Source of the DNA: Hyphomicrobiales bacterium
Lineage (GTDB): Bacteria; Pseudomonadota; Alphaproteobacteria; Rhizobiales; Rhizobiaceae
Length of the DNA: 64,000 nucleotides
Assembly (NCBI GenBank): GCA_900469965.1
Contig: UBZP01000002.1
Location: 112,124 to 176,123, forward strand
Direction of reading: 5' to 3'
A program made the position numbers and the translations under genes. This document shows positions 35,856-47,121 of the stretch, piece by piece. Under the pieces are notes generated by a model. That model was not told the origin of the DNA, did no database searches, and saw only the letters and a list, made by a program, of their open reading frames with translations. Within the stretch, counting starts at the first letter, position 1. Every line of letters begins with the position of its first letter.

Positions 35856-37660
35856 TGCCGGCGACCCGCCGCCGGAAGCGACAGGAGGAAACGCGCACCC
35901 TTGATCTCACCGGTGCCGCGGTCGATGATGTTCTCGGCCTTCAGCGTGCCGCCATGCGCCTCGGCGATCTGCCGCGAGATCGACAGCCCGAGCCCGGAAT
36001 TCTGGCCGAATCCCTCGCTGTCGGGCCGGTCGGTGTAGAAGCGCTCGAAAATGCGGTCGATGTCTTCCGCCTGGATGCCGGGACCGTTGTCCTCGATCTT
36101 GACGATCCGCCGGCCGTTGCGCCCGTTCGACAGCCGCACGACGATGCGCCCGCCCTGTTCGGGAACGAAGGAGCGGGCGTTTTCGATCAGGTTGGTGATG
36201 ATCTGGCCGATGCGCAGTTCGTGGCCGCTGATGTCGAAGCGCGCCTTCGGATTGTCGTTGCGGTCCACGACGAAGTCGAGGATGACCGGCTTCTTGTTGC
36301 TGCGGATCTGGCGTGAGATGTCCACGAGGTCGCCGAGGATCTTTTCGAGGTCGACGGTCTTCGCATCGCTGCGGGCAAGCTCGGCATCGAGGCGCGAGGC
36401 GTCGGAAATGTCGCTGATCAGCCGGTCCAGCCGCCGGACGTCATGCTGGATGATGTCCATCAGCCGCTTCTTGGATTCGTCGGTGCGGGCGAGCGGCAGG
36501 GTCTCCACGGCGCTCCGCAGCGACGTCAGCGGATTCTTGAGCTCGTGGCTGACATCGGCGGCGAAGCTTTCGATCGCATCGATGCGGTCGTAGAGCGCCG
36601 TCGTCATCTCGCGGATCGCCACCGACAGGTTGCCGATCTCGTCCTGGCGCGAGGAGAAGTCGGGAATTTCCTCGCGTTCCTTGGCACCGCCGCGGCGGAC
36701 ACGGATGGCGGCGGCCGCAAGCCGACGCAGCGGGTTGGCGATCGTGCTGGACAGCAGCAGCGACAGGAACACGTTGCCGAGGGCCGCCACACCGAAGACG
36801 CGCATGATCGCCAGGCGCTCGGCATGCACGATCTTGTCGATGTCCCCGGCCTGGGTCGAAAGCAACAGCACGCCCAGCACGGCGCGGAAGCGCTGGACGG
36901 GGACGGCCACCGAGACGATCAGCTCGCCCTTGTCGGTGACGCGGACGACCGCGCCGCGGACCCCGGTCAGCGCGTTCATCACTTCCGGATAGATGGAGCC
37001 GTCGCCGCCGGGGGCTTCCTTGTATTCGGGCAGGTTGCCCGGCTGGAGGATCCGGTTGAACCAGGCGTTGAACGTGTCGAAGAACGACGTCTCCTCCGGC
37101 TCCACCGGCGGCAGGTCGAAGCGCAGCACCTGCCCCTGCGTATAGAGATGCCGGGAATCGAGCAGGAGGTTCGCATCGGTGTCGTAGATGCGGGCCCGCG
37201 TCCGGGTGGGCGAGATGAGGCGCCTGAGAACGGGGGCGACCCGCTCCGGATTGATCGGAAAATCGAGGTCTTCGTCGTTCGGCAGCGGCGTGATGCTCTG
37301 GCCGGCCTGCAGCTCGAGCAGCTTCTCGGGGTCGATCGTGATCGAGTTGGTGTCGACCGAAGCCGAGGCCGAGATCGCACCGGCGATGATTTCGCCCTGC
37401 GTCAGGAGGCTCTCCACGCGGGCATCGATCAGGCCCTCGCGAAACTGGTTCAGGTAGAGGATGCCCGCGACGAGGACGACGAGCGCGACGAGGTTGAAGA
37501 ACAGGATCCGGCGCGTCAGGCTGGAGAAGACGGCGTTGCCGAAGATCCGGCGGATCAGCTTGAAGGGATAGGTCCAGTAGGAGCGCACATGCCGGGGGGC
37601 CGGGCGGCCCTCGAGGTCGTCCAATTCCTTGTCCAGCGCGTTTTCCGGTACAGCAGTCAA
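35852..37660 (-). CDS. chvG: Sensor histidine kinase ChvG (ExoS)
   Basis: This protein has 602 residues from TTG 37660, which has AGGA just ahead and a family-like length. An ATG at 37717 would add 19 residues. Membrane segments flank a periplasmic sensor (ILFFNLVALVVLVAGILYLN near residue 60). A HAMP and the H-box with His372 in DVSHELKNPLTSL follow. The ATP domain has ENARSFV and DNGPGIQ. It pairs with ChvI and controls exopolysaccharide, motility and acid/envelope response in rhizobia. ExoR, the usual periplasmic inhibitor, is not in this window. Confidence 0.92.
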   Translation of the reverse strand: MTAVPENALDKELDDLEGRPAPRHVRSYWTYPFKLIRRIFGNAVFSSLTRRILFFNLVALVVLVAGILYLNQFREGLIDARVESLLTQGEIIAGAISASASVDTNSITIDPEKLLELQAGQSITPLPNDEDLDFPINPERVAPVLRRLISPTRTRARIYDTDANLLLDSRHLYTQGQVLRFDLPPVEPEETSFFDTFNAWFNRILQPGNLPEYKEAPGGDGSIYPEVMNALTGVRGAVVRVTDKGELIVSVAVPVQRFRAVLGVLLLSTQAGDIDKIVHAERLAIMRVFGVAALGNVFLSLLLSSTIANPLRRLAAAAIRVRRGGAKEREEIPDFSSRQDEIGNLSVAIREMTTALYDRIDAIESFAADVSHELKNPLTSLRSAVETLPLARTDESKKRLMDIIQHDVRRLDRLISDISDASRLDAELARSDAKTVDLEKILGDLVDISRQIRSNKKPVILDFVVDRNDNPKARFDISGHELRIGQIITNLIENARSFVPEQGGRIVVRLSNGRNGRRIVKIEDNGPGIQAEDIDRIFERFYTDRPDSEGFGQNSGLGLSISRQIAEAHGGTLKAENIIDRGTGEIKGARFLLSLPAAGRRQ

Positions 37661-37780
37661 TGGTCCTGAACGGCTTCTGGCCGCCTCCGTCCCGGCTGGG
37701 ATGCCACCGCCGCCCACCCGTATGCAAGCAAAATCGCATTCGGGCGGCGGCTTTCGGCCCCTCGGCCTGTCTGTCGGCGG

Positions 37781-38506
37781 TTAGGCGCTCTCGCGGAAAC
37801 GGTAGCCGACGCCGTAGAGCGTCTCGATCATGTCGAAGTCGGCATCGACCATCTTGAACTTCTTGCGCAGCCGCTTGATGTGGCTGTCGATGGTGCGGTC
37901 GTCGACATAGACCTGCTCGTCATAGGCGGCGTCCATCAGCGAATCGCGGCTCTTGACCACGCCAGGGCGCTGCGCCAGCGCGTGCAGGATCAGGAATTCG
38001 GTGACCGTCAGCGTGACCGGCTCGTTCTTCCAGGTGCAGGTATGGCGCTCCTGGTCCATGGCGAGCTGCCCGCGCTCCAGCGAACGTGCCTGTGCGTCGC
38101 CGGGCTTGGCCGGCACCGCGACACCCGCGGCTGCCGCCTCGCGGCTGGAGGCGCGCCGAAGCACCGCCTTGACGCGCTCGACCAGCAGGCGCTGGGAGAA
38201 GGGCTTGGTGATGAAGTCGTCCGCACCCATCTTCAGGCCGAACAGCTCGTCGATCTCTTCGTCCTTCGACGTCAGGAAGATCACCGGGATGTCCGACTTC
38301 TGCCGCAGGCGCCGCAGAAGCTCCATGCCGTCCATGCGCGGCATCTTGATGTCGAAGATCGCCAGCTGCGGCGGACGGGCGAGAAGCCCGTCGAGAGCGG
38401 ATGCGCCGTCCGTGTAGGTCTCCACACGGTATCCCTCGGCTTCCAGCGCAATCGAAACGGACGTCAGGATATTCCTGTCGTCGTCCACCAGCGCGATTGT
38501 CTGCAT
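37781..38506 (-). CDS. chvI: Response regulator ChvI
   Basis: This 241-residue OmpR-type regulator has phospho-Asp52 in [12 protein letters not shown], the receiver Lys in FITKPF, and a winged-helix output ([17 protein letters not shown]). It is the partner of ChvG, whose gene starts 121 bases downstream. ATG 38506 gives the usual ChvI length. The gene is divergent from pckA, with a 329-base gap. Confidence 0.93.
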   Translation of the reverse strand: MQTIALVDDDRNILTSVSIALEAEGYRVETYTDGASALDGLLARPPQLAIFDIKMPRMDGMELLRRLRQKSDIPVIFLTSKDEEIDELFGLKMGADDFITKPFSQRLLVERVKAVLRRASSREAAAAGVAVPAKPGDAQARSLERGQLAMDQERHTCTWKNEPVTLTVTEFLILHALAQRPGVVKSRDSLMDAAYDEQVYVDDRTIDSHIKRLRKKFKMVDADFDMIETLYGVGYRFRESA

Positions 38507-38835
38507 CCTGCTCGTCTCCATGGTCATGTTCGCCTCACTGATCTGCCGGGGACACGATTTCCCGGCCATCGATATGGTGCGCTTCCTTTGGGGGTAAAGG
38601 TGGAACAAATTGTGGCAAGCGTCTCGACGGGCCGTCCGGCGGCGGTCGAGCGCGGTTGCCGAAGCGGCATTTAAATCGATTTTCTAAACGATTTAAAAAG
38701 TCAGACTATTTCTTAAATCGATTAATATACTGATATTATTAGCCTTTTTTGAAAGTTCGCTTGTCAAGCGCCGCGCCAGAAGTTAGTTTCCGAAAAAATC
38801 CATCCATTCCACTCAACGCGAAGGAAAACTGGGCC
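38507..38835. promoter_or_regulatory. chvI/pckA divergent regulatory region with repeated ATCGAT operator cores
   Basis: The gap is markedly AT-rich from 38668 to 38752. AAATCGATTT (38673-38682) is a perfect palindrome. A second near-identical palindrome, AAATCGATTA within 38713-38726, has its centre 42 bases away, about four helical turns. Between them is a degenerate third core (TAAACGATTTAA, 38685-38696). The central CG suits a LacI-family repressor. PckR, a LacI-family regulator of pckA in Sinorhizobium, is a known candidate; no pckR gene is in this window. No gene is seen in the gap. Confidence 0.6.
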
Positions 38836-40446
<1,611 letters not shown>

Positions 40447-40472
40447 GCTCCCTGAAAGCCATGATTCACGTG

Positions 40473-40496
40473 AAACCCGGCTCCGGCCGGGTTTTT
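40473..40496 (+). terminator. Rho-independent terminator after pckA
   Basis: 8-bp stem AAACCCGG / CCGGGTTT, loop CTCCGG, then further T residues, 26 bases after the pckA stop. Confidence 0.85.
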
Positions 40497-40578
40497 CATG
40501 TCCGGCGGTGCACGCGGGGCGGATTTCGCTTTTGGCGGCACATGCGCTATGCAGGGCCATCCACGCAAGGAAAGGGCC

Positions 40579-41013
40579 ATGGCCAGCGATCCGCTTCCCA
40601 TCAGGGGTTCCATCATCATCGCCGGCTGGGAGCTGGTCGAGCAGTTCGTGCTGGCGGGCGGTCCCGGCGGCCAGAACGTCAACAAGGTCTCGACCGCCGT
40701 CCAGCTGTTCTTTGATCTCAGAAGCTCGCCGTCTTTGAGCGAGCGGGTCAAGGCCAATGCGGCCAGGCTGGCCGGCCGCCGGCTGTCCAAGGACGGCGTG
40801 CTGATGATCGAGGCGAACCGGTTCCGCAGCCAGGAGCGCAACCGCGAGGACGCGCGCGAGCGCCTGCGGGCCCTGATCCTGGAGGCGGCCGAGCCGCCAC
40901 CGCCACCGCGCAAGAAGACCCGGCCCTCCAAGGGCGCGGTCGAGCGCAGGCTGAAGGAGAAGGCCGGCCGCTCCGACGTCAAGCGCATGCGGGCCAAGCC
41001 GTCGAACGATTGA
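40579..41013 (+). CDS. arfB: Peptidyl-tRNA hydrolase ArfB (YaeJ)
   Basis: This 144-residue protein has the release-factor GGQ motif at 30-32 (GGPGGQNVNKV). It has a basic C-terminal tail (KKTRPSKGAVERRLKEKAGR) like that inserted in the mRNA channel by ArfB. It rescues stalled ribosomes without tmRNA. It starts at ATG 40579 after AAGGAAAG. The tail is Pro- and Arg-rich. The gene stands alone after the pckA terminator. Confidence 0.9.
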   Translation: MASDPLPIRGSIIIAGWELVEQFVLAGGPGGQNVNKVSTAVQLFFDLRSSPSLSERVKANAARLAGRRLSKDGVLMIEANRFRSQERNREDARERLRALILEAAEPPPPPRKKTRPSKGAVERRLKEKAGRSDVKRMRAKPSND

Positions 41014-41116
41014 GCGCCGGTCTTTCGAACCGGGTTGAAGATGCCCGCCGATGACCTAGCTTTCTTCTGCACGACAGCGGGTCGACCGGGTGCGGGTCCA
41101 GGGATTGGAGGACGTC

Positions 41117-41632
41117 ATGGGTCTCTTCAGCTTTATCAAGAATGCAGGAAAGAAGCTCGGCATCGGGGGCGACGACGAGCCGCCGCAGGCCGAAGCCGTC
41201 AAGAAGGAGCTGGATTCCTTCGGGCTCGGCACGGACAAGGTCGAAGTCTCGGTGGACGGCGACAAATGCGTGCTGAAGGGCGTGGTGGCCGACCAGAGCA
41301 TCTTCGAGAAGGCGGTGGTCGCCGTCGGCAATACACTCGGCATATCCAAGGTCGAGGCGGCGGACCTCAAGATCGTCGCGCCGGAATCCGGCCTGAAGCT
41401 CGCCGACGCCGACATGTCGGCGCTGGTAAAGGCGGCGACTCCGGCTAAGGAACCGGTGTTCCACACGGTGAAGAAGGGCGACAACCTCTGGAAGATCGCC
41501 GAGGCCGCCTATGGCAAGGGCAAGGGTCCCAAGCATACGGTGATCTTCGAGGCCAACCGGCCGATGCTGAGCGACCCGGACAAGATCTACCCCGGCCAGG
41601 TGCTGCGCATTCCCGATATCGATGGCGCGTGA
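41117..41632 (+). CDS. kbp: BON and LysM domain protein, Kbp (YgaU)-like
   Basis: This 171-residue protein opens MGLFSFIKNAGKKLGIG, like E. coli Kbp. A BON domain follows (about 25-90), then a LysM domain (about 115-165) ending YPGQVLRIPDI. It has no signal peptide. The E. coli relative binds potassium in the cytoplasm and has a role in osmotic response. ATG 41117 follows GGAGGACG. It ends just before, or overlapping with, the alkB gene. Confidence 0.85.
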   Translation: MGLFSFIKNAGKKLGIGGDDEPPQAEAVKKELDSFGLGTDKVEVSVDGDKCVLKGVVADQSIFEKAVVAVGNTLGISKVEAADLKIVAPESGLKLADADMSALVKAATPAKEPVFHTVKKGDNLWKIAEAAYGKGKGPKHTVIFEANRPMLSDPDKIYPGQVLRIPDIDGA

Positions 41633-41663
41633 TCCGGCGGCAGGCGGTGGGACCGGGGCGTCG

Positions 41664-42281
41664 ATGACCGGACACGAACTGATCCCCGGCTTCCGCTACC
41701 TGCCCGGCCATTTCGACCGCGCCGCCCAGGAGGCGCTCGTCGGCGAGATCCGCGCGGTTGCCGCCGCGGCCCCGCTTTACGTGCCGGTGATGCCGAGGAG
41801 CGGCCAGCCGATGTCGGTCCGCATGACCAATTGCGGCGCGCTCGGCTGGGTCACGGACAGGGACGGCGGATACCGCTACCAGGACCGACACCCCGTCACG
41901 GGAAGACCCTGGCCGCCGATCCCGGCGAGCCTGATGCGCCTCTGGGCGGAGGTATCCGGCTATCCGAAGCCGCCGCAGGCCTGCCTCGTCAATTTCTATG
42001 ACGCAACGGCGAAGATGGGCCTGCACCAGGACCGGGACGAAAGCGACCTTGAAGCACCGGTTGTCTCGGTTTCGCTCGGCGACCAGTGCCTGTTTCGCAT
42101 CGGCGGCACCGCGCGCAAGGCTCCGACCCGCTCGCTGCGGCTTTCGAGCGGCGACGTGGTGGTCCTGGGCGGGGAAAGCCGGCTCAGCTTCCACGGCGTC
42201 GACCGCATCTACCCCGGCACGTCGACGCTCCTGAGGGACGGCGGCCGGATCAACCTGACCCTCAGACGCGTGGATCCCTGA
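41664..42281 (+). CDS. alkB: Alpha-ketoglutarate-dependent DNA dioxygenase AlkB
   Basis: This protein has about 205 residues (219 from ATG 41622, which overlaps the previous gene). The Fe(II) and 2OG motifs are present: LHQDRDESDL (HxD), the distal His in LSFHGVD, and RINLTLRR (Arg for 2-oxoglutarate). It is close in style to the AlkB oxidative demethylase group that repairs methylated A and C bases. ATG 41664 is favoured because GGGG lies ahead; the start is not certain. It converges with coaA, whose stop is 15 bases away, with no terminator. Confidence 0.88.
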   Translation: MTGHELIPGFRYLPGHFDRAAQEALVGEIRAVAAAAPLYVPVMPRSGQPMSVRMTNCGALGWVTDRDGGYRYQDRHPVTGRPWPPIPASLMRLWAEVSGYPKPPQACLVNFYDATAKMGLHQDRDESDLEAPVVSVSLGDQCLFRIGGTARKAPTRSLRLSSGDVVVLGGESRLSFHGVDRIYPGTSTLLRDGGRINLTLRRVDP

Positions 42282-42296
42282 CGGCTCCGTGGCCAG

Positions 42297-43295
42297 TCAG
42301 ATCTTGCGCAGGCCGACCGTCTCGACCAGGTGGTTTTCGCCCTTCTGCAGGATCAGGTCGGCACGCGGCCGGGTCGGCAGGATGTTCTGGCGCAGGTTCT
42401 TCAGGTTGGTGTTCTGCCAGAGCCCTTCGGCAATCGACTTTGCTTCGTCCTCGCTCACCTGCGAATAGCGGTTGAAGTAGGAATCCGGGTTGCGGAACGC
42501 GGTCTCCCGCAGCCGCATGAAGCGCTCGACATACCAGCTGTGGATCAGCGCCTCGTCGGCGTCGATGTAGATCGAGAAGTCGAAGAAGTCGGAGACCATC
42601 GGCACGACCTTGCCGTCGGCCGGCAGGCTGCGCGACTGCAGCACGTTGATGCCCTCGAAAATCAGGATGTCCGGCCGGTGGATCACCTGGAACTGGTCGG
42701 GCAGGACGTCGTAGGTCAGGTGCGAATAGGTCGGCGCCTTGACGTTGGGCTGGCCCGCCTTGATCGCCGACAGGAAGCGCAGCAGCGCGCCCATGTCGTA
42801 GCTTTCGGGGAAGCCCTTGCGGTCCATCATGTTATCGCGCTTCAGCACCGCGTTCGGATGCAGGAAGCCGTCGGTGGTGACGAGATCGACCTTCGGGCTC
42901 GACGGCCAGCGCGACAAGAGCTCGGCGAGGATGCGGGCGGTGGTCGACTTGCCGACCGCCACCGAGCCGGCAATGCCGATCACGAAGGGCGTCTTCGATT
43001 CATCCGAAAGGCTCAGGAACCGCTTGCGTTGCTGGAACAGCAATTGCGAGGATTCCACATGCGCCGAAAGCAGCCTGGACAAGGAAAGGTAGATGCGGCG
43101 CACCTCGTCGAGATCGATCGGGTCGTTCAGCGAACGCAGCCGTTGCACCTCGTCGGCCGACAGCGTCAGCGGCGTGTCGGCGCGGAATTGCGACCACTCT
43201 TCCGCCGAGAAGAACCGGTAGGGCGAATAGTGGTGGTTGCCGTAGTCGTCGGGGATGTCGGCCCGGTTCTTGCCATGGGGAGGCTGCGAGATCAT
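42297..43295 (-). CDS. coaA: Pantothenate kinase (type I)
   Basis: This 332-residue kinase has the P-loop [15 protein letters not shown] and the motifs [10 protein letters not shown] and FEGINVLQS, all of type I CoaA. It makes 4'-phosphopantothenate at the first step of CoA synthesis. ATG 43295 overlaps the hisE stop by 4 bases (ATGA). The frame is open upstream to 44261 across hisE/hisF, but that part is shadow. It ends a histidine operon. Confidence 0.95.
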   Translation of the reverse strand: MISQPPHGKNRADIPDDYGNHHYSPYRFFSAEEWSQFRADTPLTLSADEVQRLRSLNDPIDLDEVRRIYLSLSRLLSAHVESSQLLFQQRKRFLSLSDESKTPFVIGIAGSVAVGKSTTARILAELLSRWPSSPKVDLVTTDGFLHPNAVLKRDNMMDRKGFPESYDMGALLRFLSAIKAGQPNVKAPTYSHLTYDVLPDQFQVIHRPDILIFEGINVLQSRSLPADGKVVPMVSDFFDFSIYIDADEALIHSWYVERFMRLRETAFRNPDSYFNRYSQVSEDEAKSIAEGLWQNTNLKNLRQNILPTRPRADLILQKGENHLVETVGLRKI

Positions 43296-43612
43296 GTCGG
43301 CCGGCCCGCCTTCTCGGCGATCCCGGACTGGCCGGTCCGCCGTTCCAGTTCCTGCATGACGTCGGCAAGACCGACGCCGCCGATCCTCAGCACCACCATC
43401 AGATGGTAGAGCAGGTCGGCGCTTTCGCTGACCAGCGAAGCGCGATCGTTTTCGATCGCGGCGATCACCGTCTCGACGGCTTCCTCGCCGAGCTTCTTGG
43501 CAGCCTTCGGCTGGCCGGCGGCGACGAGTTTCGCCGTCCAGGATTCCTCCGGCGAGGCTGCCGCCCGTATCGCGACGATCCGCTCCAGATCGGCAAGAGT
43601 GAATGCGCTCAT
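43292..43612 (-). CDS. hisE: Phosphoribosyl-ATP pyrophosphatase
   Basis: This 106-residue MazG-like protein has the motif [14 protein letters not shown] and the second Glu/Asp region [13 protein letters not shown]. It hydrolyses PR-ATP to PR-AMP in histidine synthesis. It is not fused with hisI, which is usual in alphaproteobacteria. The start has a strong GAGGAGGGG site. It is 15 bases after hisF. Confidence 0.94.
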   Translation of the reverse strand: MSAFTLADLERIVAIRAAASPEESWTAKLVAAGQPKAAKKLGEEAVETVIAAIENDRASLVSESADLLYHLMVVLRIGGVGLADVMQELERRTGQSGIAEKAGRPT

Positions 43613-43627
43613 CCGATGTCCCCCTCC

Positions 43628-44404
43628 TCAGTCGAGCCGCATGGCGATGCCGTGGTCGGCCATGTAGCGCTTGGCCTCGCCCACCGTGTAAGTGCCGAAG
43701 TGGAAGATCGAGGCGGCGAGCACTGCGGTCGCATGGCCGTCGCGAATTCCCTCCACGAGGTGGTCGAGGGTGCCGACGCCGCCGGACGCGATCACCGGCA
43801 CCGGCACCCGGTCGGCGATCGTGCGCGTCAGCGCGATGTCGTAGCCGCCCTTCTGGCCGTCGCGGTCCATGGACGTCAGAAGCAGTTCGCCCGCCCCGCG
43901 CTCCACCATCTTCTCGGCAAAGGCCACCGCATCGATGCCGGTCGCCTGCCGCCCGCCATGGGTGAAGATCTCCCAGCGGTCGGCCTCGCCGTCCTTCGAA
44001 ACTTTCTTGGAATCGATGGAGACGACGATGCACTGGTTGCCGAACTTGTCGGCGGCCGCAGCGACGAAGTCGGGATCCTTCACCGCCGCCGAGTTGATCG
44101 AGACCTTGTCGGCGCCGGCCAGCAGCAGCTTGCGGATGTCGGCGAGGCTGCGCACGCCGCCGCCGACCGTCAGCGGCATGAAGCAGTGCTCGGCCGTGCG
44201 CGCGACGACGTCGAAGATCGTGTCGCGGTTGTCGGAGGAGGCGGTGATGTCGAGGAAACACAGCTCGTCGGCACCGGCTGCGTCATAGGCCTTGGCCGAT
44301 TCCACCGGATCGCCGGCATCGACCAGGTTGACGAAGCTGACGCCCTTCACGACGCGGCCGTCCTTGACGTCCAGGCAGGGGATCACGCGGGCTTTCAGGC
44401 TCAT
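43628..44404 (-). CDS. hisF: Imidazole glycerol phosphate synthase, cyclase subunit
   Basis: This 258-residue TIM barrel has [14 protein letters not shown] with catalytic Asp11 and the phosphate motifs GGGVRSL and [11 protein letters not shown]. The second Asp is in VSIDSKKV. It forms IGP and AICAR from PRFAR and ammonia delivered by HisH. The start overlaps the hisA stop by 4 bases (ATGA). Confidence 0.96.
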   Translation of the reverse strand: MSLKARVIPCLDVKDGRVVKGVSFVNLVDAGDPVESAKAYDAAGADELCFLDITASSDNRDTIFDVVARTAEHCFMPLTVGGGVRSLADIRKLLLAGADKVSINSAAVKDPDFVAAAADKFGNQCIVVSIDSKKVSKDGEADRWEIFTHGGRQATGIDAVAFAEKMVERGAGELLLTSMDRDGQKGGYDIALTRTIADRVPVPVIASGGVGTLDHLVEGIRDGHATAVLAASIFHFGTYTVGEAKRYMADHGIAMRLD

Positions 44405-45144
44405 GCCTTGCCTCCTTTCGCCGCGCGGATCAGCGCCAGCGCCTCCTGCGGATCGATCCGGCCATCATAGAGCGCGCGGCCGGAGATCGCACCCTCGAGC
44501 TTGGCGGCGTCGGGTTCGAGCATCCGGCGGATGTCGTCCATCGAGGCGAGGCCGCCCGAGGCGATGACGGGGATCGACACCGCGCCCGCGAGCTCGAGCG
44601 TGGAAGCCCAGTTGATGCCGGCCAGGATGCCGTCGCGGTCGATGTCGGTGTAGATGATCGCCGCCACCCCGGCGCCCTCGAATTTCTTCGCAAGCTCGAT
44701 CACGCCGAGCTCGGACGCCTCGGCCCAGCCCTCCACCGCGACCTTGCCGCCCTTGGCGTCGATGCCGACGGCGACCCGGCCGGGGAAGCGCCTGCAGGCC
44801 TCGATCACCAGCGCCGGGTCGCGCACGGCGACCGTGCCGAGGATGACGCGGGCCAGCCCGCGCGACAGCCAGTTCTCGATATGCTCCAGCGTGCGGATGC
44901 CGCCGCCGAGCTGCACCGGGTTCCTGGTCGCCTTCAGGATGGCGTCGACCGCGGCCCCGTTCACCGTCTCGCCGGCAAAGGCCCCGTTGAGGTCGACCAC
45001 ATGCAGCCATTCGAAGCCCTGCGCCTCGAAGGCGGCCGCCTGAGCGGCGGGATCGGGGTTGTAGACCGTCGCCTGGTCCATGTCGCCGAGCTTGAGGCGC
45101 ACGCACTGGCCGTCCTTGAGGTCGATGGCGGGAAAGAGGATCAT
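44401..45144 (-). CDS. hisA: ProFAR isomerase (HisA)
   Basis: This 247-residue TIM barrel begins [16 protein letters not shown] (Asp8), with [11 protein letters not shown] and [11 protein letters not shown]. It isomerises ProFAR to PRFAR. It follows hisH by 21 bases and overlaps hisF. Confidence 0.96.
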   Translation of the reverse strand: MILFPAIDLKDGQCVRLKLGDMDQATVYNPDPAAQAAAFEAQGFEWLHVVDLNGAFAGETVNGAAVDAILKATRNPVQLGGGIRTLEHIENWLSRGLARVILGTVAVRDPALVIEACRRFPGRVAVGIDAKGGKVAVEGWAEASELGVIELAKKFEGAGVAAIIYTDIDRDGILAGINWASTLELAGAVSIPVIASGGLASMDDIRRMLEPDAAKLEGAISGRALYDGRIDPQEALALIRAAKGGKA

Positions 45145-45165
45145 GTGTCAGTCGTCCGTGGCTCT

Positions 45166-45816
45166 TCAGGGCTTCCAGCGCAGGAAGTTGGTGATCAGGG
45201 CGAGGCCGAGCGCCTGGCTCTTTTCCGGGTGGAACTGCGCGCCCGCCTTGTTGTCGCGGGCGACGAAGGCGGTCATCGGTCCGCCATAGTCGACGGTCGC
45301 GATCACGTCGTCCGGGTTCTCCGCCTTCAGGTGGTAGGAGTGGACGAAATAGGCGTGCAGGCCGCCGTCGCCGGTGGCAATCCCGGAAAACAGCGGGTGT
45401 TCGGAGTGCAGCGTGAGCGTGTTCCAGCCGATCTGCGGGATCTTCAGTCCCGGATCGTCGGGCTCCATCAGCGCGACGTCGCCGGAAATCCAGCCGAGCC
45501 CCTCGGTAACGGTCTTTTCCAGCCCGCGCGAGGACATCAGCTGCATGCCGACGCAGATGCCGAGGAAGGGCCGGGCGGCGAGCCCGACGGCCTCCCGCAG
45601 CGCATCGGTCATGCCGTCGACGGCGTCCAGTCCGCGGCGGCAGTCGGCATAGGCGCCGACCCCGGGCAGGACGATGCGATCGGCCGAGGCGACGCGCTCC
45701 GGACGGTCGGTGAGGTCGATCTCGGCTGCGATGCCGGCCTCGCGGGCCGCACGCTCGAAGGCCTTGGTGGCGGAGCGCAGGTTGCCCGAGCCGTAGTCGA
45801 TGATGGCCACGCGCAT
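45166..45816 (-). CDS. hisH: Imidazole glycerol phosphate synthase, glutaminase subunit
   Basis: This 216-residue class I glutamine amidotransferase has the nucleophile Cys in [10 protein letters not shown], with His and Glu in FHPEKSQ. It supplies ammonia to HisF. It lies directly after the DUF2628 gene (3 bases) in the histidine operon. Confidence 0.96.
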   Translation of the reverse strand: MRVAIIDYGSGNLRSATKAFERAAREAGIAAEIDLTDRPERVASADRIVLPGVGAYADCRRGLDAVDGMTDALREAVGLAARPFLGICVGMQLMSSRGLEKTVTEGLGWISGDVALMEPDDPGLKIPQIGWNTLTLHSEHPLFSGIATGDGGLHAYFVHSYHLKAENPDDVIATVDYGGPMTAFVARDNKAGAQFHPEKSQALGLALITNFLRWKP

Positions 45817-45819
45817 GTG

Positions 45820-46290
45820 TCAGTCTCCGTCATAGCCGAGAAGGCCGAGCGCCGGCGGGCGGGTGGCCTTGGTCGAGGTATCGGACGCGGGCAGGGCCGC
45901 CGCCGTCGTCTTGTCCGGTGTTTCCTGTGCGCCGTAGTAGATCATCTCCGCCGTCTCCAGGTCCGGCGCGGTCACGACGGAGCGCAGCGTCCAGTCGCGC
46001 GCCTCGCGGGCACGCACGAGCGCCTGCGGCCCCTCGAGCGCCGTCAGGATGGAGATCGCGAGCGACAGCACCCAGCCGGCAACGCCGAGCTGCGGCGAGG
46101 CCGACAGCGCCGAGGCGGCGAACTGCGCGACAAGGGCGAGGACGCCCCAGAACCACAGCCGGTGGACCAGGAGCCAGATCGCCGGAAAGAAGAAGGCGGT
46201 CCAGCGGAAGCCGTCGCGGATGAAGGCCGCCTTCTCGGCCGCGGCCGGTTCGCCGGGCGGTGTCAGGATCAGGTAGCTCGCGGTGGTCAA
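45820..46290 (-). CDS. DUF2628 family membrane protein
   Basis: This 156-residue protein has two or three hydrophobic segments (WTAFFFPAIWLLVHRLWFWG and a segment near 55-85) and a soluble C-terminal tail. DUF2628 proteins are small integral membrane proteins of unknown role. It starts at TTG 46290, with GCAGGAC ahead, an uncommon start. It sits between hisB and hisH, and its stop is 3 bases before the hisH start, which is typical for rhizobial his operons (from memory). Confidence 0.78.
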   Translation of the reverse strand: MTTASYLILTPPGEPAAAEKAAFIRDGFRWTAFFFPAIWLLVHRLWFWGVLALVAQFAASALSASPQLGVAGWVLSLAISILTALEGPQALVRAREARDWTLRSVVTAPDLETAEMIYYGAQETPDKTTAAALPASDTSTKATRPPALGLLGYDGD

Positions 46291-46315
46291 CGGGATTGTC
46301 CTGCCGGTCTGCCGG

Positions 46316-46909
46316 TCAGGCCAGCGACCCCTTCGTCGAGGGGATGCGGCCTTGCTGGCGGGGATCGATTTCGGTTGCCGTGCGCAGCACCCGGGCGACG
46401 GATTTGAAGCAGGTCTCGGCGATATGATGGTTGTTGGCGCCGTAGATGTTCTGGATGTGCAGGGTGATGCCGGCGTTCTGCGCCAGCGCCTGGAAGAACT
46501 CCCGCACGAGCTCGGTATCGAAGGTGCCGATCTTCGGCGCCGAGAAGGCGACGTTCCAGACGAGGAACGGCCGGCCGGAAACGTCGACCGCAGCGCGCGT
46601 CATCGTCTCGTCCATGGCGAGGTCGAGCGAGGCGTAGCGGGTGATGCCGCGCCGGTCGCCGAGCGCCTTGGCGATCGCCTGGCCGATCGCGATCCCCGTA
46701 TCCTCGACCGCATGATGATCGTCGACATGCAGGTCGCCCTTGGTCTCGATCTCCATGTCGATCAGGGAATGGCGCGACAGCTGGTCCAGCATGTGGTCGA
46801 AGAAGCCGATCCCGGTCGAGATCTTCGACGTGCCCGTGCCGTCGATGTCGACCGTCACCGAAACGGCCGTCTCGTTGGTCTTGCGGGAGATGCTGGCTTT
46901 GCGGCTCAT
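46316..46909 (-). CDS. hisB: Imidazoleglycerol-phosphate dehydratase
   Basis: This 197-residue HisB has the metal motifs [24 protein letters not shown] and HIAETCFK, and [12 protein letters not shown]. It makes imidazole acetol phosphate. It is monofunctional (no phosphatase domain). It starts at ATG 46909, divergent from hslV, and is the first gene of the his-coaA block. Confidence 0.95.
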   Translation of the reverse strand: MSRKASISRKTNETAVSVTVDIDGTGTSKISTGIGFFDHMLDQLSRHSLIDMEIETKGDLHVDDHHAVEDTGIAIGQAIAKALGDRRGITRYASLDLAMDETMTRAAVDVSGRPFLVWNVAFSAPKIGTFDTELVREFFQALAQNAGITLHIQNIYGANNHHIAETCFKSVARVLRTATEIDPRQQGRIPSTKGSLA

Positions 46910-47019
46910 GGACTTTGCGTATCCTGGATCGACGACGACTTTCCTGGCCGTCCCATATCAGGCGGAAGGGCAAAAGGCCAGCATTCCGAAGTCGCCCCGA
47001 AATCACCCGGGCCATCGAT

Positions 47020-47047
47020 TTGCAATCGCCGTTTCACCGCCTACATA
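47020..47047 (+). promoter_or_regulatory. Candidate promoter of hslVU
   Basis: TTGCAA (47020-47025) and TACATA (47042-47047) are 16 bases apart, 74 bases ahead of hslV. This fits a housekeeping promoter, while the nearby CCTACAT also resembles a heat-shock sigma-32 -10 box. No -35 CTTG is evident. HslVU is heat-shock regulated in many proteobacteria. Confidence 0.35.
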
Positions 47048-47121
47048 GGTGTCGAGAAAGCCGGCCCATTTCGGGCGGCGCGCATCCGGCTTCGGCGGGT
47101 GCGAGATCTTCAGGTGTATCT

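Noticed and set aside
42297..44261. A 654-codon frame extending coaA upstream across hisE and hisF
   Set aside because: Only the part from ATG 43295 is CoaA; the rest is a shadow of hisE/hisF, and a conserved start with coupling to hisE exists.
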